A stretch of 64,000 bases of DNA from Gremmenia infestans. Its lineage: Eukaryota; Ascomycota; Leotiomycetes; Helotiales; Hamatocanthoscyphaceae. The notes beneath the pieces were generated by a model that saw only the letters and a list, made by a program, of their open reading frames with translations, did not search any database and was not told where the DNA came from. Where the stretch lies: assembly GCA_032629725.1 (NCBI GenBank), contig JAFEVB010000023.1:918802-982801 (forward strand). Reading direction: 5' to 3'. Both the position numbers and the translations under genes were made by a program. Below, piece by piece: positions 45,336-55,642 of the stretch (its first letter is position 1; each line of letters opens with the position of its first letter).

Positions 45336-47241
45336 CTATGGGCACTTTTCGATCCGTGATTCCGCAGCATTAGCCATGAAAAACTTATCATAAACACTCA
45401 TCACTTCTTCGTCAACCACTCCCCTCTCCAAGTCGGAGAAGAAAAGCCTAGCCCCATCACAACCCAGTTCCTTGATGATTTCCGAAGAAAATGGAAGAGC
45501 TTGGTTCTTTCGATTGATCCAACGACTGCGGTCGTGTATACGGATGTGGAATCTGTCGGCTTCTAATATTTTCCCCCGGTCATATTCTTCTTCTGTAATC
45601 TGCGGCCAATCATCCTTATCCTTGTCCGCCCAACCGCAGCATATGTGTTTCCTGTCAACCTTTTCTGTCAACAAACATGGCCCGGCCTGACCAGGTAAAG
45701 GGCGAAGGCGTGATATGCAGTGTTCGTGGGGAGGTGACAAGGGTTCAGATGTTGAGGTAGTAAATGTGCATTTGGATGGCGGAACATGAAAATGGGCACA
45801 TGTAGACTGAGAACTGTAGGTACATCCGGGGTCTTTGAGATCGCAGAGATGATCGTAGCGCGCAGAGATGGTGGTGTCTATATGATAGGTTTCTGGATGT
45901 GCATGTTGCCCCGTAGAAGTTTTCACACCTAAAGAGAATCCAGGTCTTCGCCCCATTTCCATGAGAGTTGACGCACAAAGCCATTTTTGGCCTTCTGCTT
46001 CGGCGGACCGGTCGTCCAATACAGATATCTCCACACTTGCTATCGACGATGTGTCGTCGCTCCAATCGAAATCGCTACTGCTATCTTCCACGGTTGTAAT
46101 TGAAAACCTTCGCGGCATTGATTGATGGACAGCAGAGGTCGTTGTCAAGGCAGATTGCACCAGACTCGAGCCTAGCACTTTATATTTCCCTTGTCTTTGC
46201 ATTGCCCAGCTATAGATCCTTCCCCATAATGCTGCGTCTGCCTCGGCAAATAGAGTGCGGCCTGTTTGTACTTGATCGTACTTAGCCTTCTTCGCGGGAG
46301 GGCCTGAATCTTCTCGTTGCGTCGGGGGAGTGGCCGGTGGAGTGAGAAGCTCACATTTAGGTGGGCACCGAAAATGTTCGTCCATATACTGATACTTTCG
46401 GTCGTATAGAAACCGAGCTTCCTGGGCTGTGAGTTTCCATCTGTCTCCTAAATTGATGCGCTTGGTAGGAATCTCGACACTCTTGGTTGTAGATAGAGTG
46501 CCGTCGAGTTTTTGACATACCACCCACGACCAGTATGAGAAGTTCCCAGAGCCACGGAGCTTCAAATTTCGGACCTCTCCCCCGAGAGTCCATAGTTCAT
46601 CATCGGGACCCTGGACATGAGGATACCAACATACATGACCAACGGCTATAGAGCCGCTTTCGTGTGTTTTTAGATTGATTACAGGCACAGTCGTGGTATA
46701 ATGGTTCGTGTTTGGTCCCACGTTGATCCAGAAAGGATCCCCGATCTCATACTCAAACCCGTAGCTGGAAGGACCCCGACACAAGGCTACACCATGGGCA
46801 TTAATCCACGACGGTCTCTATCCTAACGAATTAGCACAAAGAAGGCAAACGTTCAGTGAGAGCCGAGCAAAACCTCAGGAGCTGTCTCAGGAGCATGCAT
46901 ATAAGCTCCTCAAACAGCTCCCAGCTCCCCGGGTCTTAGGTATAGAAGTAGACAGAATTTAGGTAACAGTGTAAGCCTACCCGGCTGATTTGTAATTCTT
47001 CGTAAATATCACTCGTATCTCCCTCAATTTCTTGCACCCCGAGCATGCAAACCGAGTTCTGCTCTTCGTCTTGGCAATAGCGCTTGACCGGGATTTCCTG
47101 GAGAGTGGTCGAGAGATTTTGAATCGGGGATTGAACGATCACTCTCTCTGCTTTTACGTTCCATCTTGAGGGGTTCTGCACCAGAACATAGCTTCGGACC
47201 TTCACTTTGCAGTTAGGTATTTTGAGACGTGCTGAATACAT
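45336..47241 (-). CDS. Orphan fungal protein, about 580 aa
   Basis: Two exons (47241-46981, 46817-45336) join in phase to 580 residues. The 164-base intron has a plausible donor GTAGGC and an acceptor GATAG. No signal peptide or membrane span. Motifs visible: GFEYEIGDPFWINVGPNT, VGHVCWYPHVQGPDDELWTL, KWLCASTLMEMGRRPGFSLG, RWINRKNQALPFSSEIIKEL. A low-complexity Pro/Lys segment with PPAKKAKYD (about 250-260) may be a nuclear signal, and several CxxC-like pairs occur. I recognise no family. The start is uncertain: an upstream frame from 47401 could contribute another exon. Confidence 0.6.
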
Positions 47242-47814
47242 TATTTAGTATTCGCGGGAGGTTGTAGACAGTATGTCTTTGGGTTTGGGGTCTTCTTGGT
47301 AGGACCAGTGTCCATCCACATCTTTGAATGGGATATGACAAGAAAGGCGGGAGTCCAGGTATTAAGACGGCTCGACCTTGCATGGTGCTGAAGAGTGCCA
47401 TGTTTCTAAATAATTTTACATGTCCAGTAAGATGCGGCTACGGATTATTCTATAGAGGGGGTTGGCAACGCCTTTCCGGATTTTAGAGTAATTGACCACC
47501 ACAAAAAAGCAGACATGGCCAATGCCATGGTGGACGTGTTGAGAATTGCTCAAAAGCAACACTAAAATCACATGTCCTGAAACTGGATTCGTGGTTGATT
47601 CAGCCACTCATGCAGGTCTACTCCTTTCGGCAGTACGAGCGTGGAGCGGATGTGGATGATCGACCCCAAATTCTGGATTTCGAAGATTACCGTGCGCTCC
47701 AGGGCCGATAAGTGAGTGGAGTGGGGTTTTTCATAGAAATAGCACATGTATGTAGGATGTCCTGGGAGCTGACGCGTTGGTCGTTGTTGACGGAACTATA
47801 GCAGAGCCACTATC
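47242..47814. other. Intergenic region
   Basis: Upstream of the orphan gene and downstream of AIM11. Possible extra 5' exon of the orphan gene at 47213-47401; no other feature. Confidence 0.4.
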
Positions 47815-48408
47815 TTATGATCTTTGGTCTGCTTCGCCCTTTGTCTCTTGTTCCTCCTTCTCTTCCTCCTTTTCCTTTTCCTTCCCTAGCAAGTGCTTAA
47901 ACTCTTTTCTTTCCAAGATTGTAGCAATCATCTCCTCGATCTCCTTCTCAGCTTCGCTGTCCTCCGGGCTAACATTAACCCCCATATTTATCCGGACCTT
48001 CCGTCTCATATCATCTATTGAAGATATGTCCAATGCCCACAGTAATCCTCCACCGAGCGTCATACCAACGCTGAGCACATTTATGGTAGCTAGGTTCAAG
48101 GCCTCGAATGCCTCCATTGCGCCATTGACTTCGAAGCCTGGACGATTGTTTGGCTGGTAGAATTTAGGAATAGTCGCCTTGTAACGCCGAACAATTGATC
48201 TCCGGGTTATGGCCGTGGTGACGGCAAAGAAGCCCGCACCTGCAAAAAAGAGGCCCAATTGACGTCTGGACCGCTGAGAGAAGAAAGAAGACCGATATTC
48301 GGGGGATGCGGGCGGTTGAGCTGTTGTTGTTGTTGCCGGTGGAGCCAGAGCTGGAGCTGGAACTGGAGCTGGTTGAGATGGAGCCATGATGGATTGAAGG
48401 AAGGCCAT
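47815..48408 (-). CDS. AIM11: AIM11-like mitochondrial-inheritance protein
   Basis: Intronless, 197 residues; ATG at 48408 (an alternative ATG 21 bases downstream begins MAPSQPAP). After a Pro/Ala-rich N-terminus come RRQLGLFFAGAGFFAVTTAI, then TRRSIVRRYKATIPKFYQP, GAMEAFEALNLATINVLSVG and GGGLLWALDISSIDDMRRK. These are the conserved blocks of fungal AIM11 (altered inheritance of mitochondria 11), with two hydrophobic segments. The Lys/Glu-rich C-terminus (KEKEKEEEKEEQE) is low complexity. Yeast mutants show altered mitochondrial loss; the molecular role is unknown. The 5' leader contains microsatellites. Confidence 0.88.
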   Translation of the reverse strand: MAFLQSIMAPSQPAPVPAPALAPPATTTTAQPPASPEYRSSFFSQRSRRQLGLFFAGAGFFAVTTAITRRSIVRRYKATIPKFYQPNNRPGFEVNGAMEAFEALNLATINVLSVGMTLGGGLLWALDISSIDDMRRKVRINMGVNVSPEDSEAEKEIEEMIATILERKEFKHLLGKEKEKEEEKEEQETKGEADQRS

Positions 48409-49870
48409 CGAGGAGGAGAGAAATATTGGCAGGGTTGGATTGGGTTGGGTTGGGAAGGGGAAGAGGAAGAGGAAGAGGAAGAGCGTTGAGTTGGCTGGCT
48501 GGCTGGCTGCAAGAATTGCTGGGGTTCAGAGCAGTCGCAAAAATCGAAGCTGTCCATAGTAAGGTTTTAGTGTAGGAAATAAAGAGGTGTGTCTTTAGCT
48601 CACTTTCCGCCGCCCGTACCATTTTCGGAACAACAACCGATACATATATATATAATATATACCTAGGTGCCTATAACAAACGCAGGAATTACCATTTCGA
48701 TCTACGCTTGATGACTGGTGCGAAGTTTAATTATATTTATGCTCCTTACTGCATGAGGACCAATGACTTTTTATCTTTCTAGGCACCCATGTGAAGAACA
48801 TGTCTCGAAAGAACATGATGTATTGCTACAGGACTACTCCTAGAGCTGTAGCTGGATGCTCAAGACATACATAAAGACTCAAAGTTAATGTCTGTGTGAG
48901 GTCCGTTCGGTTCAACGCTAGGATGGTTAAGGGGATCTATAAGTCGCGGCTTCTAGACTTCAGCAAGACTCAGCCCAGTCAAGCTGATTATTGATTGCCT
49001 CCTCCCCCTCCTCTTTCTCCTTACCTAGCCTTTCTGCACCATTATGTGTTCCTGTATCCTAATATTCCTCTAGTCTGAGCTGGGCACTAGGCCGCAAGAT
49101 TTCGCATCTACCCTTCGATCCCGCATTTGATGTTTGATGTACCCCTCATTATAGCATATATCTTCCTAGTATCTCCAGAAAATTGCTCTGTATTTTGACA
49201 ATGCCTCACATATTAATATACGGCACTGAAAGTGTAGCCAACAAGGCAACAGGAGGTGTTCCTGTGGTTCACTACTTCGATTTCCAGTCCCGAGGTCGTG
49301 GTCCAGTTGTCCGCCTGCTCCTAATTGATTAATGCAGGTGCCGCATATAAAGAGTAAGCAACTCCTGAAGTGGGATGTTTTTAAGCATTTCTAACGGCCT
49401 CTTTATGAAAATTCTCACTAAGTGGCGGATGGTTGCATGCAATTAATTATGTGGCATATTCTTTCTAGGCGCCCTTCGCAGGAGGAATTTGACAAGTCGC
49501 ACCAGTGACCAACGCTGTAACACCAAAAGCTCACTGATCAGTTTGGCCATCCAAATTCGGTGATCACCATTCCCCAGGATTCGGCTCAACCCCGCTTTTT
49601 GTATTAAGCCTTGTCTTGTCAGAAAATCTTCACCGCTTTTCTATAAATGCACGCCAATAGGAATTATGCCCTGCAGCCACAGAACATTTAAACAAGACAC
49701 GCCCGAGACGCCCTTGCTGAAATGCACTTTGGCGGGTAAAACTTGGTATTTCACGCTTTTTTTCATTATTAGTATCCCAGCTCTACACCGTTAAAGCCCG
49801 TCTTCCGAGTATTTTGTTCTCGGTTGATTCCTGGACAAGTTTGATATTCATCTCATGGACCTGATCTACG
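48409..49870. other. Divergent intergenic region (AIM11 / 244-aa orphan)
   Basis: 1.46 kb containing the AIM11 promoter and its leader microsatellites, an AT tract near 48640-48665, and the upstream region of the 244-residue orphan. No gene found. Confidence 0.45.
48433..48509 (+). repeat. Compound microsatellite in the AIM11 5' leader
   Basis: GGGTT units, then (GGAAGA)n, then (GGCT)n, in a 77-base run just upstream of the AIM11 start codon. Confidence 0.85.
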
Positions 49871-50605
49871 ATGGCATCTTTGACGAACGTTCTCAATTTA
49901 CTCGCTTCAATGAAATTGAGGGGCTCAGACCCCAGACTCGACGCTTTGCGAATCGCTGATTGGCCAAAACAACAGTTCGAAGAACAGCTCAACAAATGCT
50001 TGACTGTATCTGAGATACAAACCTGGAATACCAACAACGTTGACTGGGTCCTTGACCATGCGGAATACCAGTTCTTTCTAGAGAACCTGTGTACCACTGT
50101 AGCGACAGCTTTGAGGATGGCGGCATACAAAGTACAATGTCTAAAAATCTCCGAATTGAAGGAAGCTTCACTTCTATACAAAAGTGAAATGGGCCAGTCG
50201 ATGATCTGGAGTGCTTTGGATGATATTACAGGGGCTTTGATGGCCTTCAAGACCGTCGTCCGCAGTCCTGTTCTAAACGAGCCTCACGATATGTCCATGA
50301 TCCGCGTTTGTCTCAAACGCGTTTTGCAATTCGCCATCACCTTGGGGGAGTTGCTGACCTCTCCCTGCGAAGAATCGTGGTTCTCATACTTCAAAAGCTT
50401 CCTCGAGCAGCTTGAAGGATTCCGATTCGACGACGAGTATCGGGATTATCAACAGATCGGGAATCTTACCACATCCGGGGTCATTGCTCCCGCGGCGGAG
50501 ACCCCAGCAACTTACCTACCTGTCCACCCAACTGCTCCATACGTATATCGAAGCACTTTTCCATATGGACCGCGTATTCTCCGTAATGGACCCCCAGATG
50601 ATTGA
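49871..50605 (+). CDS. Orphan protein (244 aa)
   Basis: Single open frame starting MASLTNVLNLLASMK and reading LNKCLTVSEIQTWNTNNVD, then mostly alpha-helix-forming residues through TVATALRMAAYKVQCLKIS and SLLYKSEMGQSMIWSALDD. The last 70 residues are Pro/Tyr-rich (ETPATYLPVHPTAPYVYRST). No signal peptide, membrane span or known domain. The composition is protein-like and the frame is long for chance, but no splice or homology evidence backs it. Confidence 0.5.
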   Translation: MASLTNVLNLLASMKLRGSDPRLDALRIADWPKQQFEEQLNKCLTVSEIQTWNTNNVDWVLDHAEYQFFLENLCTTVATALRMAAYKVQCLKISELKEASLLYKSEMGQSMIWSALDDITGALMAFKTVVRSPVLNEPHDMSMIRVCLKRVLQFAITLGELLTSPCEESWFSYFKSFLEQLEGFRFDDEYRDYQQIGNLTTSGVIAPAAETPATYLPVHPTAPYVYRSTFPYGPRILRNGPPDD

Positions 50606-52187
50606 AGAGTAAGTTGTAACTCCTGATGTAGTGCCAATGCTCATATGGATATACAACAGGAAACCTTGGAGAACGTGACCCCATACTTCAAGTCTCCCAA
50701 GCAAAATCATCCATTGCGAGACAGACAACCCAGTTGCTCCAGTGACATCAATATTCACTTGGTGTCGGGCTTCTGGCCTCGAAGGTCTGGGGTTGAGGAC
50801 ACACCTGCGTGGCGGGTGGACTTTGCGGATATGGAATTCCAGGGAGGAATACTGTATGATAATGGGCCTCAAGGTCGAAGAAGTGAGACTTCCGGTTGGC
50901 AGAGCCATACTTTGGCGATTTCCGCTTGTCAGCTTCCTCGTTATGGTCGTGCGCGCTTACTCGAGATCATAAGGATCGACTTAGTCCTCATATAATGTAC
51001 CTGTGTTGCGGACTAGGAGCAGGGCATGAGGCCGGATATGCTGAGGTAACAGTTTCGGCGCACTTCGAACATTTTGAGCCGAACTATAATTTATATATAA
51101 GCTAGACACTACTCGTAGATTTTCCGACTATTCTGTTAGTAGTATGAACACCACAGAAGACATTCTAGTGCCGTCACATCCCATTTAATGTATGAACGTC
51201 TCTAGTTCTTTGACGTGATGACATCCCAGTCCATTGGAACCCATAGAGGAAGATTCTCACTTCTATGATCCGTACGGCCACTACCACTACCACTACCACT
51301 TTGATCGATAGTGCTGTTTATTTCGGCAGTATTCGGCCTCATGCGGAGGTGTATGTGCTCGCAAGGACTCCGCATATGTGGTGGGGAGTTACTGGCACGT
51401 ACGCCAGAGGAGGATACGGGCCCAAGAAGGCATTAATGGCGAGGGTGAATGAGGCGGTTAAGTGAGCGAAAGGATTGCTGTATATGATGCCGGAGTTCAA
51501 TTGTTAAAATAGTATGGTAATGTACCTCCGTAACGGACTATTTCTCGGATCATTTGAGCCCGGGACAGTAGCAACCCGCATTTCATCCTCTCCCGTCCCA
51601 TCCTGTTCCATCCCGTCCCATCCCATGAGTCCCGCCATCCAAATTTATCCTACGAAACAACACTTTATTACTTGTCTATCCCAAATTCCACCACTAGGTG
51701 ACAGCGGCTCGTCCCATCTTATCAGCCCTAAACCTCTACAGTACTGTAAGTAAACAGTACTTCGTAAGCCTTGACCTATTCCGGAGTAGTGCCTAGCCAA
51801 GTGCCCCCACCTTCTTCGTTTCACTTCTAAACCCAAGCTTCACCCAGCCGTGCGGCCACGACGCCTCGTGTTTCAGCGCCTCGCTACTACTGTAAACCGG
51901 TGCACAGTCTTTCGATACAGTCAATGTTCCAATGGTCAAGTCATCTAGGGTGATCCGATGAACATGCATCCACATCTTTGATAAGTAAAGCCTGGCCCTG
52001 CTCGTCTTTCCAAGGCTCCGGCGCTTCTGGCAAGTCTCGATATACACTCGTTCCTTTCGTTTTAACCACGTTCATTTCTCTCTTTAAAACAATAATAGAT
52101 ACCGAGGATATATTTCACTTCAGCTAGCCCTTTAACCTACATTCTCTTGGTTTCATATAAAAGCCCTCCTTTCTACTATTACCCGCC
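50606..52187. other. Intergenic region
   Basis: 1.58 kb downstream of the 244-residue orphan. It has short overlapping frames (50645-50995, 51265-51465) with no splice or domain support. A CCCATCC/CCGTCCC-type degenerate repeat lies at 51590-51632. A TATAAAA at 52156-52162 precedes the small membrane protein gene. Confidence 0.4.
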
Positions 52188-52542
52188 ATGCTCCAAAGGG
52201 AACACTCAGCAGCAGGATGGCCCACCCGAAGGGCCCAGCGCTGCTTGACATTCGCTGTTATTTTTGCGTGAGTTTGCATTCCGGACTAAAGCTTTGCCCT
52301 TTGCTCATAAATTCTATAGTGTAATTATGATATTTGCCATTTACGAAAGACAAGCATGGCCACGGACCATCGAAATACAATTGGATTCCCTCACTGAAGC
52401 ATACTCTTACGGTTCGTCACCTGAAGCGGGCATGCCATCTCTCCCATTCAAGGACGACTCGATTCGAAAGTCAACAGAACAGCCTTTCTTTGATTTGCCT
52501 TATTACGAAGACAACGAACAGCAAGGCGAAATCACATCCTGA
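52188..52542 (+). CDS. Small single-span membrane protein (100 aa), intron-supported
   Basis: Two exons (52188-52267, 52320-52542). The 52-base intron (GTGAGT...ATAG) joins GC|T so that the frame reads CLTFAVIFAVIMIFAIYE, one membrane span rebuilt across the splice. The N-terminus MLQREHSAAGWPTRRAQR is positively charged and probably cytosolic. The remaining roughly 60 residues are acidic and end DLPYYEDNEQQGEITS. The exact restoration of a hydrophobic span by splicing argues for a real gene. No family recognised; it could also be the surviving N-terminus of a longer lost gene, since a charged leader, a span and a stem look like the start of a type II membrane enzyme. Confidence 0.5.
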
Positions 52543-53753
52543 GAGACATATGAGACGAATAATATTCCACGGGAAGGGGGAATTATTACCCTTCACTGAT
52601 GATAGATGATGGGTTCTGTTTGGTATTTGCATACATTGCAGAATACGGTCTCTTTGTACCGCATGAGGCTCGCTAGAGCTTTGGCCTAGATGACCATTGG
52701 GATATAATATCTGGATAATGTGCCGGAGGGCCGGCGCGGGTGAGACTTGGGTTGCATAATTCTAGTGAATACAAGATCCACATATTTGCGGAAGGCAACT
52801 CTGTGATGGCTTCATACAGCTAGCAGTCAGTGGAGAGATTGGTGTAGGAAAACAATCCTATTTCCTTTATGCCGTGTCAATTTAGTGGGCCGTAACTTTA
52901 CAGCGCTACATCTGGACTCTCCCAAGAGCAATAATCAAATAGTTGGAAAACAAAAGGTGATTCATTTGTTACACTTCAAGCCTGCGAGCAACGCGACAGA
53001 ATTCCTATCACATACCAGCCATTGTTTTTCTAGATACCACAGAAACTCACTGTTTAGTGCCTTGGGGTGTTGTAGGGTGCACTGCTCAGACATTCAGATA
53101 TTTCGTGAGCAATAGTAGCACATGGACTGTCTAGGGAATGACTCGATGAGAGCCTACAAAATATTCTAACAACGCTGCTATCTTGTAAATATATATATGC
53201 AATATATGCCTGATCTATCCTCGAGTACGTCTTGATGAGGTTCTTAATAATTCATTAAAGGAAGGCTGCTAGGTCGCTGGACGACAATCCGCGAGTATTA
53301 CTAAACAGCTTGCTATGTTCCGGCGTATGTTTTCTAGACTTTGATACTTAACTTTCAGAGTTATTATGATTATTGTATTCTCGGTAATGATGACTTTGTA
53401 GACTCTCGTTCTTCATGTCCTCTTCGAATTGTATGTGGTATCAGAGAAGGGTGGTCACGCAACTTCCAGGTTCAGCGAGCACCCCCCCGCCCCATTCCAT
53501 CCAGAAGCGAAGGTCATGCTGTGTTCATATGCAGGCCGACATATTCCAAATGGGGGTTGGAAAATCTACACTCTTTGGCAAGTAAATTGCAGCGGTGTTT
53601 AGGCTGACAAAGCTGCGAGGAGCGTGGGGGACTGCCCTACCAGTACGGACTCTCAAGCAGACATTACTCAAAGCGATATAACGGTATAAATAGTGTTTTA
53701 AGAAATATTGAATTATACTGCACCCATTGTATGCTCAGTACGAACATTTACCA
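52543..53753. other. Convergent intergenic region
   Basis: 3' flanks of the small membrane protein and the NmrA-like gene. A frame at 53341-53607 showed no support. Confidence 0.4.
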
Positions 53754-54974
53754 CTATGGCTTGTCATGCCAAACCTTGGTGAGGAAGTCTTCTATTTGAG
53801 TGAACCTGAAATCCGGCAGAAGCTTGTTGACCTCGTCCGATACATTCCACGCCCCTTTTGCGCTGCCTATAAGCGTGCCAATCAGAACAGTCTCCACCAT
53901 CTTGTCAACCTGGTCCCCTTTAACTGTTGGATGGCTCGCTTCTAGTGCCCATGATGCCGTGAGAATCCCATTCTCAAGGTCTCCGAGTTTGACCTTGTCA
54001 ATGGTAAAGGGGTGACCTGTAATCCCACGTGAGCAGCCCAAAATTGAGTGGATATGGCAAGCCTCACCTCGAAGCTTGTCCCCAATCTTGAGTACCTGTG
54101 AGATTGGCAGCTTATTGCCGCTGATACCGCCAATCATTGGCCATTCGCCACTGAGGTCGACTGCCCTGACGACGACTGCAGCAAGATCTTGAGCCGTAGT
54201 ATAAGTCATGATAGCATCATGACCATCAACAACAATTGCACGTCGATTTTGGAAATCGATCATCGTGTTTAACGGCTCGAGATGTCTTGCCGTTTTATAC
54301 GGAGTGGCCAGATAGTCCAAGAATAGGCCTGGCTGGAACAAGGTATACTCAAGTACCTAAAATCGCAGCGTAAGAACAAGTATGAGTATATGAAGACCGT
54401 ATGGGGGCGTGTTTACTTTCTCTTTCTCATTCACCTTCTCCAGATACTCTTTAATCTTATCTTTTCCTACCCACCAAGGCATCCATACTGTCGAAGCACT
54501 TTGCATTTGTTAGATGGCATGCCTGCATTATGGATTTCTATCAACTTACCTTCTCCATTGGCTTGGTGCAAAGCGTTTTACCCCAGCGACAATAGCAGCA
54601 TATATTAGATTTTTCTCGGTGGTATTTTCTGGATCTGAAAGTGCTTGGGTGAAAGATAAAACCGTGTGAATTCCTCGCAAGGCTTCACATAGCTCGCGCT
54701 TGTCGTTATAGTCTATAGCACGCCATATGAATCCGGGTGTGCTATCACCAATGGGAGCCTCCTGAGCCATCTTAGCATTTACGAAGGGAAAGAATGAGGC
54801 ATTGGCGTCAGCACTTACATTTCTACTAAAAGCTGTTATCTCGTGTTTCTTCGCAGCGACTAAAGCATCGATGACTTCCTGGCCAACTTCTATAGGTAAA
54901 ATTTAGCTTTCTTTATAGCTGCGATTGGAGGGTTACCTACGCGCCGAGCCACCAGCCACCACGATCTTAACCAT
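53754..54974 (-). CDS. NmrA-like NAD(P)-binding family protein
   Basis: Six exons: 54974-54941, 54889-54819, 54770-54550, 54498-54417, 54356-54068, 54016-53754. Phases give 319 residues. It starts MVKIVVAGGSAQVGQEVID, a GGxxxxG dinucleotide-binding loop, and continues ALVAAKKHEITAFSRN. Exon 3 has GIHTVLSFTQALSDPENTTE and VKRFAPSQW (where family members read VKRFIPSE[WF]). Exon 5 has LFQPGLFLDYLATPYKT and DIAAVVVRAVDL-like sequence. These atypical short-chain dehydrogenases act either as redox sensors (NmrA) or as reductases of isoflavone type; which one is not decidable here. The catalytic Tyr-X3-Lys of SDR enzymes is not evident. The promoter lies in or beside the AT-rich retrotransposon tract. 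Confidence 0.88.
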
Positions 54975-55210
54975 TTCAGTGTGCGGTAATGTCTTAAGAA
55001 AATAAATGTAAAGACAACAAAGACTAGTTATAATATACTCTATTCATTTTCATTAGCATGCAAAATACCTTTAGTTATAGCCTATAGCTAACTTTCTTTT
55101 ATATCCTAGAGGTAATTAGTATAAGATATATTAAGCTTACTATATAATCCTCTCTCTTTTTTTATAATCTTACTCTTAACCTATTTCTCTTTTTAGAATA
55201 CCTAGTATAA
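54975..55210. other. AT-rich junction between the NmrA-like gene and the retrotransposon tract
   Basis: 237 bp in which base composition falls sharply from gene-like to AT-rich, TpA-dominated sequence. It must contain the NmrA-like promoter unless transcription starts inside the LTR. Confidence 0.5.
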
Positions 55211-55642
55211 TATAACAATCGCCAGGCTTATATAGTGCCTAGGTAAGTCTAGTAACTTAAGTTAGGTCCCTAGATCTAGGTTATTATTAGGTTAATATTA
55301 GTATCTATTAATATCTTATAGGTTGCTATACTTAGAGGTATAGCTTATTATAAAGTATAAAGTAATAAGTATATATTAGAAAATACTAGTTAAGTTAAGT
55401 ATAAAGCTTCTATCTAATAGGTAATAATCTAGTCTTATATAGAACCTTTATACTTCTAGATCCTAATAGATTCTAATAAGCTATAAGAATCTCTATAGTC
55501 CCTCTTAGTCTATTATATAACTAATATATAAAAGAAATATCTTTTACTTATATAAAAAGATCTACTTCTACTAAGGGTTCTTTTATATCTAAAATTAGAT
55601 ATTAAGTCTAAGGTCTTTTAGTTATATATTATATTTATAATA
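55211..55642 (-). repeat. 3' LTR of copy A
   Basis: 432 bp. On the minus strand it starts TATTATAAATATAATATATA and ends GGCGATTGTTATA. It aligns along its length to the copy B 5' LTR (57884-58354), with shared blocks ATTACCTATTAGATAGAAGC and AATAGATACTAATATTAACC. Confidence 0.8.
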
